From the NCBI GenBank assembly GCA_900095095.1, contig FMBT01000368.1, forward strand, positions 140,212 through 204,211: a stretch of 64,000 nucleotides of DNA, in the 5' to 3' direction. Numbering within the stretch: the first letter of the stretch is position 1; each line of letters begins with the position of its first letter. Made by a program: the position numbers and the translations under genes. This document shows positions 22,193 through 31,602 of this stretch, in pieces. The notes under the pieces are model-generated. The model was not told the origin of the DNA. It searched no databases and saw only the letters and a program-made list of their open reading frames with translations. This DNA comes from Fragilariopsis cylindrus CCMP1102. Taxonomy: Eukaryota > Bacillariophyta > Bacillariophyceae > Bacillariales > Bacillariaceae.

Positions 22193-24652
22193 ATGGCTCC
22201 TAAAACACGCCCAATCAGTTCAGAATGGGCCGAAACATTAGTAGGACTGTCTATGAAGGTCCCTGAGTCCTGGTGGCCCGGTTACAAGAGTCACAAGCTC
22301 TGTGATGGAAGAATCGATTCATATTGTCCTATCAGTCAAAGATGGAATTTATTATTAGATACTAAAGAAGATGATGCTCTCTACCTCATGGCATATGAGG
22401 CTATCTATAAGTATGCAGACTTCGACTCCTCCACTTACAACGAGTTCCAACTAACACAACAACCTATTCGAGATGGTGATGATGAGATACAAACAGAAAC
22501 AAAAAAATATTTTAGAACAGAGCCGGAAGAATGGGATGAGGTTGTTATTGAAGATGGTGATACTGATACTGGTGGTCGTCCGATTGAACCACTTGCATGG
22601 GAAGGAGATGAAGAGTTCACTGTTAAGATAACTGATGAAGAGTTAGCTTCATTAAGGGACATTGATGGAGAGATCAGGTTTGAGAAGGTCTTCCAATGGT
22701 GCCTTCCCAGATTTGGAGATGACGATGATCAAACTCTGTTTGAATTCCAAGCTGCTAGGATGAGAAATTATATGAGGAAAAGGGTCCTTGAAAGTGGCTT
22801 CAAGCCAAGGTATTACAAAGGCGACAAAGTGATAACTGGAGACCATGTGGCTCGTTTCTATGGTGCTTGTCTATGCAGAATGATCCATGGAGGTCGATCC
22901 ATTGAACAAATATTTTCAACAAGAGAAATAATGGATGCTGTTCCATCGATTAGAGAGTCAATGACTAAATCTTGTTTGGAGGATCTTACAACATGCTTGC
23001 ACTACAGTGACGATTGGGATCCAGAGTGTGGTAGTGATTGGGATGATATATATGATGATCCAAAAGTACTTGCACCACCAGGCACTGCAAAGCATCGATT
23101 GAAACATGGTCTATTGGAAGATGGATATAATAAGGTATGTACTGTATATGTTGTTGTTGTTGTTGTTTCGAATCGATTACTAACCTACCTTCCTTCTTCT
23201 TCTTCTTCTTCTTCTTTCAAGAGGTGGCAAGCTATTGTCAACTTTGGCAAGTGGATCACCACTGATGAGAGTCGAGTTGGGGGCTGGTATCATAGTTGCA
23301 TGACAATTGGACCTGAACCAAAACCAATTCGAACTGGAGCTACCATTCATACTGTCTGTATCACTACAGGTCGTCTCAGTACATACAAGTTGTTTGCTAG
23401 AGTCTATGGTGGTCAATTCGATGAAGATATTCCAGAGATCAATGATTATGGAAAATACAAGATGATCTCTCTCTATGACGTTATGCTTGAGCCATTCAAG
23501 CATAAGGGTCATTGTGTTGTCATGGATTCTGCTTACATGAGTGATGCCATGTGTCAAGTTGGAAGAGAAGAATGGATAATCAACATGGTTGGTACTTGTC
23601 AATCCAATCGTACTGGTGCTGGTAGTCGTGGTAAGGCAACTGTCGCTGCAAGAGGGATCAAGGTTGGTACACATCAATCAGTTATGTATCAACACAAGGA
23701 CAAGCCCATTACCTATGCTATTTGGGCTGATAACAACTATGTCAAGACGCTTTCTAACTTTCATGCTCCTAATCTTCTAAGAGGAGGAATTCAGAGAAAG
23801 CTGAGGGATCCAGTAACATTCAGGAGGAACAAGGACTTCACTGATGTTGATTGCCCTGAGCAACAGTGGGTGTACTGTCAAACATATCATTTGATTGATA
23901 AAGGCAATGGTGCTGAAGCCAAGTATGATCTCTCTACTGAATCGCATCTGCATGGATGGTCCCCCAAGTTAGCAGCTAGATTTTTCAATATGAATCTTAA
24001 CAATGCCTACAACATCTACAAGTACCTTTACACCAAGTATCATCCTGACAGGACCCCAATGCTAATGAGATCATGTATCAACGATTTGACTCATTCACTA
24101 CTGCAGCAAGGATCCGAAATACGAACAAGAGGCTTTGGAGATGCCCCAAGTGCTACAAAGGATATTACTACTACCTCATCTTCATTGGATGGAAGAAAAC
24201 TTCGATCTGATGCAGTTAGACAACCTTTTACCTCCCCTACTGCAACAGTTACTGGTACACCTCAAACACCAGCTTCTACTATTACTGCAAGGGCACTCCG
24301 TTATCGAAAATCTGATTTTAATCGTCAAAAGGAAATGCAGCCTGGAAGGAATCATCTATCAGTTCCACTGATTGTGCTAGATAAGAAGCTCTCTTATTGC
24401 AAGTACATCAAATGCCCTGGTTTCAATACTGGAGCAAAGAGAGCAAGAGCGTACCCATCAAAGTATGTATGTGAGCAGTGTTCTATGGAGAAGGGATCCG
24501 ATTTTTGGCTATGTAATTCAATCAAAATAGTGGATGGAATCAAGACAGTGGTTAATTGTCATGCAGCATACCATGTAGACATGAAATTATATGAGATAAC
24601 AGCACCAAGTAGTGTTAGTGTTAGTACTATTGTATCCGAACTAACAGAGTAG
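22193..24652 (+). CDS. PiggyBac-like transposase (DDE_Tnp_1_7)
   Basis: The open frame of 819 residues contains a probable 87-base in-frame intron (23135-23221; GTATGT donor, TACTAAC branch site, pyrimidine tract, AAG acceptor), so the spliced protein would have 790 residues. The catalytic domain has the expected acidic residues: Asp in ITTDESRVGGWYH, Asp in CVVMDSAYMSD, and a third near ADNNYVKTLSNFH. The C-terminus carries a Cys/His zinc-ribbon (KYVCEQCSMEKG ... WLCN ... NCHAAYH), which binds terminal sequences in PiggyBac enzymes. The N-terminal 200 residues are acidic and unfamiliar. It cuts and pastes at TTAA. No stop or frame break is seen, unlike several neighbouring genes. Confidence 0.88.
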   Translation: MAPKTRPISSEWAETLVGLSMKVPESWWPGYKSHKLCDGRIDSYCPISQRWNLLLDTKEDDALYLMAYEAIYKYADFDSSTYNEFQLTQQPIRDGDDEIQTETKKYFRTEPEEWDEVVIEDGDTDTGGRPIEPLAWEGDEEFTVKITDEELASLRDIDGEIRFEKVFQWCLPRFGDDDDQTLFEFQAARMRNYMRKRVLESGFKPRYYKGDKVITGDHVARFYGACLCRMIHGGRSIEQIFSTREIMDAVPSIRESMTKSCLEDLTTCLHYSDDWDPECGSDWDDIYDDPKVLAPPGTAKHRLKHGLLEDGYNKVCTVYVVVVVVSNRLLTYLPSSSSSSSFKRWQAIVNFGKWITTDESRVGGWYHSCMTIGPEPKPIRTGATIHTVCITTGRLSTYKLFARVYGGQFDEDIPEINDYGKYKMISLYDVMLEPFKHKGHCVVMDSAYMSDAMCQVGREEWIINMVGTCQSNRTGAGSRGKATVAARGIKVGTHQSVMYQHKDKPITYAIWADNNYVKTLSNFHAPNLLRGGIQRKLRDPVTFRRNKDFTDVDCPEQQWVYCQTYHLIDKGNGAEAKYDLSTESHLHGWSPKLAARFFNMNLNNAYNIYKYLYTKYHPDRTPMLMRSCINDLTHSLLQQGSEIRTRGFGDAPSATKDITTTSSSLDGRKLRSDAVRQPFTSPTATVTGTPQTPASTITARALRYRKSDFNRQKEMQPGRNHLSVPLIVLDKKLSYCKYIKCPGFNTGAKRARAYPSKYVCEQCSMEKGSDFWLCNSIKIVDGIKTVVNCHAAYHVDMKLYEITAPSSVSVSTIVSELTE

Positions 24653-24727
24653 TAGATACTTAACCAGGTAATATATAACCTCTATTTAATGGAGATCATG
24701 TCCGTTATCTTCTTTTCTACTTTAGTT

Positions 24728-24768
24728 GAGTATACACACACATACTGTAAGCATGTGTGTCGATACTC
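24728..24768. repeat. Imperfect hairpin inside PiggyBac-like element
   Basis: Arms GAGTAT and ATACTC enclose a second pair ACACACAT/ATGTGTGT around a short loop, about 75 bases after the transposase stop. It could act as a subterminal transposase-binding site or RNA 3'-end structure. Neither is shown. Confidence 0.5.
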
Positions 24769-25110
24769 GTATATTTCCCATTATCAATCTTGATTCGACC
24801 GAAAATCACTGTATTTAGCGCGTGTTAATTTAGCGCGCTTCATGGTCTATGTACTCAAATTGCTTGTCAATCTTCAGCCAAATAAAATCTTCCACAATTC
24901 TTGGTTGAATTGGTTGAAAAGATAATATTATTAACTGAGGTCACTAGTTCGAGTCGATCTAGCGCAAACTAACAGGCTGAATGATTTTGTATTTATCTAG
25001 CAATCAACCAGTGAAAACTCGCTATATTTTCTAAGTTAAATTATTTTTTTTGGAAAAATAACACGTGAATTAACTAGTAAAAAAAATTAGAAATCGGCAA
25101 AAAAATCCTT

Positions 25111-25125
25111 ATAACCTGAATCCTG
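25111..25125 (-). repeat. Right terminal inverted repeat of PiggyBac-like element
   Basis: ATAACCTGAATCCTG, followed directly by TTAA at 25126-25129. Confidence 0.93.
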
Positions 25126-25310
25126 TTAACAGTCGCAGCATTTGTGACACAGCAACACATGCATTACTCGCTCCTGCTTTTTATATGCATTCGTGTCATC
25201 ATGAATGAATCGGAACCAAAAAGACACAACAACACAACATAAATGTTAATAAGTCAATAAGTCAATGCCACCGTATCACCCAACTAATATTTTTTACTCT
25301 AGCTAATATA

Positions 25311-26426
25311 ATGGAGCACTTTGATGGCATGGTTTCCGCCCGTGGTGGTAATAGTGGGGTTGTACGAGCGGCAGGTGTAAATCATGAAGCAACTACGACA
25401 GCATCAACTCCACCATATGGTAACTTGTTCATTGCCGCTGCGGCCCCACCATCACCCATTCGAAGACTTAGAGTTTCAGGAGTGCCACATGCTCAACTAG
25501 TCCAAGGCTTACACAATCTTCGTGAACACAGCAAGGGCAAAGATCATAATACCAAAAAATCTTATGAACCTAAGAGAGCAGAATTTCTTGAATTTTGTGA
25601 TAAAGTATATGGGTATCTGCCATCCGATCAAAAGCAACAGGTATGTCCTGACAAGGCAATAAGATACATGATGTATGTTGCTTTTAGAGAACAGAAGAAG
25701 AGAGGAAAAAAAAGAGATAGCTCTGATAATTCTAAAGATAAGTTCATCCATTCTGAATATGAGAGGATTTTCAGTAAAGTTGCTGGACTGTCAAGTCCTG
25801 ATGCATACCCTGAAATTGAACCGAAGAATGGTATAGGCTATAATGTTATGCTGTCAAGTAAGGCCGCTATTCTACAGCTATGGAAGGAGCAACATGAAAG
25901 AAATGTAAACAGCTATACCAAGGATGCTATTTTTGGCATTACTTTTGATAATATCATGGATCATGTGAAACTACGCAAACCAAGAGCTGATAAGAAGAAC
26001 TTTAAGGAGAAGATTGATCATGCGTCTGCACCTTTGGGTGCTGTGAAACACATCAAGGATTTGGAGAATTATTTTTTCCAGTATGGATTCAATCGGACAG
26101 ATGGAAGACAAGTTTTTGCTAGTCTTCGGAACAGATATATCTTTTTACATACATGTCACGGCATACTAAGAGGTGAGAGTTTATTCAAAGGAGAATTATC
26201 CGATGAGTTTGGAATTGAGTGCCAACGAGAAGATGATCCACACCAATTCTATATTGCCATCATGCAGATAGCAACGGGTAAGACCAATAATGGTGTGAAA
26301 CTTTTTGGAAGAGTAGGACGGCACATTGATCTTTATTATTTACAGTACATTACTGACGCGATTAGTGTCAATCAAGGATTATTTAATCACGGATGGGCCT
26401 GTGCATATTTAAATTTCAAATTATAA
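25311..26426 (+). pseudogene. Crypton-like tyrosine recombinase, C-terminally truncated
   Basis: The frame has 371 residues from an ATG at 25311. An N-terminal helical segment (THNTKKSYEPKRAEFLEFC-like, seen as NTKKSYEPKRAEFLEF) resembles the SAM-like DNA-binding part of tyrosine recombinases. It is followed by RYIFLHTCHGILRGESLFKG, with an LRGESLF motif matching the Ndc10 domain-2/Crypton catalytic Arg region, and by GRVGRHIDLYYL, after which family members continue through an HxxR...Y region that is absent here: the frame ends within 25 residues (CAYLNFKL). I infer a decayed Crypton. It starts 182 bases from the right TTAA of the PiggyBac-like element. No flanking repeats are seen. Confidence 0.5.
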
Positions 26427-26598
26427 ATGATAAGACTATTGTTTAAAATGAGAATGAACGATAGAAACACCAACCAACGTCATATGCACCGGTGAATATG
26501 ATAGAAGCAGCAAGGATCTATTGCATAGTGTATTTGAGCATCATAATATTGGAGACGATCCATGAATTATAGCATAGTAGAGAGATAGCAGAGATGAG

Positions 26599-28101
26599 AT
26601 GAGATCAAAAACTCTTCAATACTACAGAGTTTCTATTCTTTTGCTTCTCTTTCTGTCCGTATCATATTATGCCAATCTACATGATGAATGGATTAAGCTA
26701 CAGGGAAAGGAGGATGAAACCGTAATGTCTGGAAAACTCGACGTCGTTATCAGGAGAAAAATAATTTCAACAACGATGGAAAACCAGATAAAAAGTGAAG
26801 AGATGAAGCGATTAGAAAATATAACCAGTAATGTCCTTACGGTGCACAGTGCCGAAACATCGTCATTCGAAACTTTTCCTCCCACGCAACATTCTGCGAG
26901 TGCGGTATTGACCATGACTTCATCTGCTCTATTATTACATCATACCAGTGAGAACGCAAGCAATAATGATAGTACTATTTCTTCCAATTATACAATTAAT
27001 ATCGTGAATATAGAAGACAATGAATCATTCCTATGGCGAGGTGCTCAGTCACGGCTGTGTACACATATCAAAAAAGAGAAACGTAAAATGATTGCTACTA
27101 ATAATAAATCAGTAGTAAAACAAAAAATACAATTGGTCCTGGTCATTCCATGCAAAAAATATCACGAGCGGCACCAGCATGGTAATTTCATGCTTGGGTT
27201 TTATGCAATGAAACTTGCTGCAATGGCATATCAGGTAGATTTTTCATTTCGTTGCGAGGAAGATGAAGGCCAACAATACTTGTTGTGGTGGCTACAATCA
27301 AAAGAACACCTTGGAGAGACAATATCATCGTCTTCGTCATTATCAACTTTATCTACAGGTACAAACATAGTACACATCGAAAACTATGATTATTCAGTTA
27401 ATCATGACTTGTATAGTCCTCCACAACCAACAACTGATGTTGCTTGTCGAGGAATGGGCTACGTTGCTCTACACTACGCTTCTGAGTATGCTATGAAAGA
27501 CTTACGTCGCATGGCGATGGAATTGCTCCCTTCGATGCATAATAAAGGAATGATAATAGATGAGGTGGCAATTCATCTCCGGTGTGGTGATATTCTCAAC
27601 CCCAACAGTATCTCACGGAATGATAAAAACTATGGACTGATACAATTCCAAGCGTACCGTAAGAGAATTCCACCAACAGTCAATTCGATTGGAATCGTTA
27701 CGGCTCCATTTGAAGAAGAAAACAGACGAAAACAAGATCATGGATCTGGATTATTATGTCAGACACTTGTTCAGAAGTTGGTAGACTACCTTCAAACACA
27801 TTTTCCAAGCACGGCAATCCATATTCGTAATGATCCTAGTGAGAGCATTCCTGAGGTAGTATCACGATTGATACTGGCCAAGCACAATTTTTGCGTTCGA
27901 AGTACGTTTTGTTTATTTCCCTCTATCGCGTCATACGGTATCAGTCATGTACAAAGCGGTGGTACTGCCTATTTCTTCAACGAGATTTCAAAGGTCTACA
28001 ATAATATCAATCTGATGGATGAGCCATTTTTGGTCACACATGATATCAAAGATAGAGGCTTCCATTCGACTCTTCAATGGCTTACTGGAAGCAACATGTA
28101 G
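26599..28101 (+). CDS. Type II membrane glycosyltransferase-like protein
   Basis: 500 residues with an N-terminal signal anchor (SILLLLFLSVSYYANL), then a Ser/Thr/Asn-rich stem and a lumenal domain. VAIHLRCGDIL resembles the HxRxGD donor-site motif of fucosyltransferases. The stretch after it (YGLIQFQAYRKRIPP, SIGIVTAPFE) and the C-terminal LAKHNFCVRSTFCLFPSIASYG, shortened here to FCVRSTFCLFPSIASYG, complete a Rossmann-like lobe. That arrangement fits a GT-B enzyme acting in the Golgi, with GDP-fucose as a possible donor. This is inference from short motifs; I cannot assign a named family. No intron and no frame break. Confidence 0.5.
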   Translation: MRSKTLQYYRVSILLLLFLSVSYYANLHDEWIKLQGKEDETVMSGKLDVVIRRKIISTTMENQIKSEEMKRLENITSNVLTVHSAETSSFETFPPTQHSASAVLTMTSSALLLHHTSENASNNDSTISSNYTINIVNIEDNESFLWRGAQSRLCTHIKKEKRKMIATNNKSVVKQKIQLVLVIPCKKYHERHQHGNFMLGFYAMKLAAMAYQVDFSFRCEEDEGQQYLLWWLQSKEHLGETISSSSSLSTLSTGTNIVHIENYDYSVNHDLYSPPQPTTDVACRGMGYVALHYASEYAMKDLRRMAMELLPSMHNKGMIIDEVAIHLRCGDILNPNSISRNDKNYGLIQFQAYRKRIPPTVNSIGIVTAPFEEENRRKQDHGSGLLCQTLVQKLVDYLQTHFPSTAIHIRNDPSESIPEVVSRLILAKHNFCVRSTFCLFPSIASYGISHVQSGGTAYFFNEISKVYNNINLMDEPFLVTHDIKDRGFHSTLQWLTGSNM

Positions 28102-28168
28102 ATAATCATACTAGAACCATTTTTCGTATGCATTTCCTATGAATGTTGAGCTTATATTAACACACACA

Positions 28169-28206
<38 letters not shown>
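28169..28206. repeat. (TA)n microsatellite
   Basis: Uninterrupted TA run in the spacer between two convergent genes. The surrounding 28102-28397 holds no gene. Confidence 0.9.
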
Positions 28207-28208
<2 letters not shown>

Positions 28209-28397
28209 ACTACAATGCAAGGCATAGTGAAGTAGAAGATTTCATTTCTTACTTCTATAGTATGTATTTATAAAGGTGTAACAATTTTAGACGGCTCTCG
28301 ATCAATATAGCAGCGACAGAACAGCAAGTATAGCAATAATATAGCTGCAAGAAGAAGGAATCGTTCCTTCTTCATTTTGTACGTCCGTCATATCAAA

Positions 28398-29150
28398 TTA
28401 ACTGAAATAGTAGTTAACTTTGGTGGGTACTTCATCCCCAACAACTACCGTCCCCTCATCCGGCTTAAAATTTAACGCTACGCCATCAATACAAAACCTT
28501 TTTCCAGTTTTTTCTGCAGGTGTACCAGGAAAGATGTAGCCGTCATTGAATAAGTCTCCCATGTGTCCACCACAATTCTTACAACGTACTTCAGATCCTC
28601 CTAAGGTAGCTGCTAACATATTTTTTTTTTCTACCTCTACACCAACTAAAGCGCTTGCAAAACTTGGCCAACCGGTACCGCTATGGAATTTTTCCTTTGA
28701 GAGGAATAGTGGGGTACTACAACCTGCACAATTATACGTTCCAGTACGTTCTTCCGCTTCTAGGACAGATGAATATTGCTGTTCGGTTCCACCAGTCCTA
28801 AGAATGTTGTATTGGCGCGTTGTTAATGTACTTTTCCATTCGTCATCACTTTTTTGAAGATTATAACCATCAGAACGTGATTTAGTGGCTGCTTGACTCG
28901 TAGCTGGCAGACCAGCCGTAGCGGCGGTGAGAATAGCCATTTGCATCATAGATCGTCGCTTTTGACTGTCAGCAGACGATGACGACGACGACGACAAACC
29001 ATTATTATTGTCATTATTTGAAACGGCTGTCAATCTACTTGTACTTTCAGTTCTTCGCTGTTGTTGAACGAATGCGGAAGCTGTATTATGGCTATCCAAT
29101 AACAAACACAGAAGCACTGCAGCAGCAACAACAAAAGACCTGTTCGTCAT
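28398..29150 (-). CDS. MSRB: Methionine-R-sulfoxide reductase B, probably thylakoid-lumenal
   Basis: Reduces the R-epimer of methionine sulfoxide. The ATG at 29150 (MTNRSFVVAAA) starts a 250-residue protein. Catalytic part: zinc CxxC pairs in CAGCSTPLF and CKNCGGHMGDLF, GTGWPSF, and the active-site Cys in RFCIDGVALNF, so a Cys and not a selenocysteine. Three targeting signals stand in order: a hydrophobic ER signal (FVVAAAVLLCLLL), an ASAF motif (TASAFVQQ) marking entry to a diatom complex plastid, and a second signal KRRSMMQMAILTAATAGLPA ending SQAA, with twin Arg, typical of Tat transport into the thylakoid lumen. No intron. Confidence 0.92.
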   Translation of the reverse strand: MTNRSFVVAAAVLLCLLLDSHNTASAFVQQQRRTESTSRLTAVSNNDNNNGLSSSSSSSADSQKRRSMMQMAILTAATAGLPATSQAATKSRSDGYNLQKSDDEWKSTLTTRQYNILRTGGTEQQYSSVLEAEERTGTYNCAGCSTPLFLSKEKFHSGTGWPSFASALVGVEVEKKNMLAATLGGSEVRCKNCGGHMGDLFNDGYIFPGTPAEKTGKRFCIDGVALNFKPDEGTVVVGDEVPTKVNYYFS

Positions 29151-29454
29151 CTTCTCTTTTTCTTGTAGTGATAGAGTAGATTCTCGTTTCAACTTCAAAA
29201 TTCTTGAATGTATGAATCACTTCGTTCATTGATCAAAGCATCGAGAGTCAAGAGAACGACGAACGTTAAAAAGCAAAAGATTAAGATCTGGGATCTAGTC
29301 CGTGATCAAATCCAGTCCCGCATCCACCATCACAACACATTGCACTCCACCATCACAAAACTACAATAACACAACCCACGATCGGTCGACATACATTCTT
29401 AGTATTAGTAATAATAGAACAAACATCGAAAAGTAGCACTACCATCGCTAAAAA

Positions 29455-30387
29455 ATGAATACCATACGTGAGATTGAAAAGATCAATCAACAAGAATTGG
29501 ACCTTGGGATCGCTGGAACGTCCGCTTCATGGCATACGCAATTTGCTAATTCCGCTTGGTGTTATTTAGGAAATATCGATCATCAACTTACCGAAGGTGA
29601 TATCTTGTGTATAATGAGTCAATTCGGTGAAGTAGAAGATATCCATTTAGTTCGTGATGAGGAAACAGGAAAATCACGTGGTTTTGCTTTTTTGAAATAT
29701 GAAGATTCAAGGAGTTGTATATTAGCAGTCGATAATCTATGTGGTGTGTTAGTGTTGGGAAGATCACTTCGAGTGGATCATGTTGAGCAGTATCGATTGC
29801 CGAAAAAATTACAGGAACAGGAAGAATCTAAGGTAGCAGGTGCAGAACAAAAACAAATTAACGATGGTTCTGCTGGACACGCTTATAAGGATATGGAATT
29901 AGAAAACAATTATAATATCCATGAAGGGATGGATTTATTTGCGCCACCACTACCCTCCTCCAAAAATGACAACAATAATAACAAAACAAAAAACATGATG
30001 AAAGATAAAAGTAACGACGAAGAACACAAAAAACAAGAAAAATTGAAACGCAAAGAAGATCGAAAAAGACAACGAGAAGAAAAAGAACAAAGAAAACGAA
30101 GAAGAGAAGAAAAAAGAGAAATGAGTGAAGAAAAAAAGCGACAGAAACGATCACACAAGCATCGGCGGCGTAGTAGAAGCGGCGACGACGACGACAGTGG
30201 TAGTGACGATGGCAATGATAATGGCGACGGAAAAAAAGTTAGTAAAAGAAGTGATATAAAATCAAAAGATACAATAGATGATTGTAATGACAACGATACA
30301 GAACGAAGAAGAAAAGAGCGTAAACGACATCGGAGCAATCATTCATCGTCGTCCAGTAGATCTAAAAACGACAAACAAGATACTTAG
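29455..30387 (+). CDS. RBMX2: RBMX2/Ist3-like RNA-binding splicing factor
   Basis: Starts MNTIREIEKINQQEL, the N-terminal helix typical of Ist3/Snu17/RBMX2. It has one RRM, with RNP2 as CYLGNI and RNP1 as KSRGFAFLKYED, followed by LGRSLRVDHVEQYRLPKK, the region that holds the Bud13/Pml1 partners in the RES complex of the spliceosome. The last 150 residues are highly charged, rich in KRE and RS-like dipeptides, ending in SSSSSRSK. The role is retention and splicing of pre-mRNA in the nucleus. Length 310; the yeast protein is 148 and the human protein 322. No intron. Confidence 0.9.
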   Translation: MNTIREIEKINQQELDLGIAGTSASWHTQFANSAWCYLGNIDHQLTEGDILCIMSQFGEVEDIHLVRDEETGKSRGFAFLKYEDSRSCILAVDNLCGVLVLGRSLRVDHVEQYRLPKKLQEQEESKVAGAEQKQINDGSAGHAYKDMELENNYNIHEGMDLFAPPLPSSKNDNNNNKTKNMMKDKSNDEEHKKQEKLKRKEDRKRQREEKEQRKRRREEKREMSEEKKRQKRSHKHRRRSRSGDDDDSGSDDGNDNGDGKKVSKRSDIKSKDTIDDCNDNDTERRRKERKRHRSNHSSSSSRSKNDKQDT

Positions 30388-31602
30388 AATAAAAATACGA
30401 AAGTTGTACGATGGCAAATCCCTTTTACGGTCCTTGTTTCTAAACCGACTGTCGTCTACGACACACGCAGCATCTTCTCGTGTTGTTTTGAGAAGTAGGA
30501 GGCATCGCTTGTTGTTGTTGCTGTTGTTTTCTTTAGTATTCGGATTAGTATTTTAATTCAATTACAATTTATTTAGACATATCAAATGCATATTCATTGA
30601 CGCTATCATCGCATTTGTTTGCCCAATTATCACTGAGACCTACCATCTAAGATTATAATAAATGGTATGTCATACATGCATCCCTTCAATGGACCACAAC
30701 TTAATTCTTCCTTTTTTATCATGAGAGAAGCTAGGTTGGTGATTAATGATGTACATCATGATAAGGATACTGAGATGAAAATCAAGTAGAATTGGATGAT
30801 GATGTATTCTCTGTATTCACTCCACAAACACCTACCTACTGCTGAAGATTTCTTGATTATACTCATGTTGTTGCTGGAGATACCAACATGGAATCCTTGC
30901 TCTGAATCATTTGCAACTACATGTTTTCCTGAGATTAATGCCAAAAAATCCTTCTCCATCAAGGGGGGGGGGTGGGGGGGGTGAATCTGATGACCTGGTA
31001 CTACATGCGAATTCTTTGCTTGCTTGGTTGATGAGGATCTCCTTAATCATATTATATTGATACCAAGGTCATCATGTGGTGTTTGCTTGATTTTAGACTA
31101 CAATACTACTACGGGACAACTTTCACGCGCAAATGTATTTTTATCTACTAAGTATCCATAAACAAGCGTTAAAAATATAATTTAAAATAAGCCCGTGTTC
31201 ATGCAACGCACGCCTTCTTCGTCGCTAAGTTTATCAAACGAACTGCATGCTGTTATCGGCAGAATTTTCTCATATTTTTACGGACGTACTGTAGCGTAAT
31301 AGCGTAATTCAGTAATACTAAGTAACACAAAGATTGAAAGCATAAACAAATTATAATTCGACGCCTTGAACAAGTACTTTGTACCTACAGTACTGTAGCT
31401 AGTCGAGACTTCTAAGTGCTTAGACCTTGTTACAAGAAGTTGTTCTCTTTACTTGTGTGGCCGCAATACAATCCTGGTCGCTGGCTGATCGTTGCTGACT
31501 GATCTCTACCATCACAAAAATTAACATACACATAAAACATACCGGTAAAAAGCTGAGAGAGAGGGAGAGAGACGTGTATCGCGTATTTTTTAAAGGAGTG
31601 CG
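30388..31602. other. Gene-free spacer with a G-rich tract
   Basis: I see no gene in these 1.2 kb. At 30963-30981 the plus strand reads ten G, one T, eight G, a tract able to form a G-quadruplex and also prone to sequencing error. The TACAGTACTGTAG palindrome-like motif lies at about 31387-31399, some 200 bases before the next ATG. Confidence 0.6.

Larger units (their letters stand above)
21618..25129 (+). mobile_element. Complete PiggyBac-like DNA transposon
   Basis: The element runs from 21622 to 25125 (3,504 bp). It starts CAGGATTCAGGTTAT and ends ATAACCTGAATCCTG, a perfect 15-bp terminal inverted repeat, and both ends are flanked by TTAA (21618-21621 and 25126-25129), the target duplication typical of PiggyBac transposons. 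One transposase gene fills most of the interior, with 570 bases before it and 470 after. The ends do not begin with the CCC/CCY of insect piggyBac, so this is a divergent clade. A 41-base imperfect hairpin lies at 24728-24768. Intact ends, intact frame and duplication all suggest a young, possibly mobile copy. Confidence 0.9.

Noticed and set aside
24949-24960. tRNA-like T-loop sequence (AGTTCGAGTC)
   Set aside because: The surrounding bases do not fold into acceptor, T or anticodon stems, so I do not call a tRNA or a tRNA-derived SINE.
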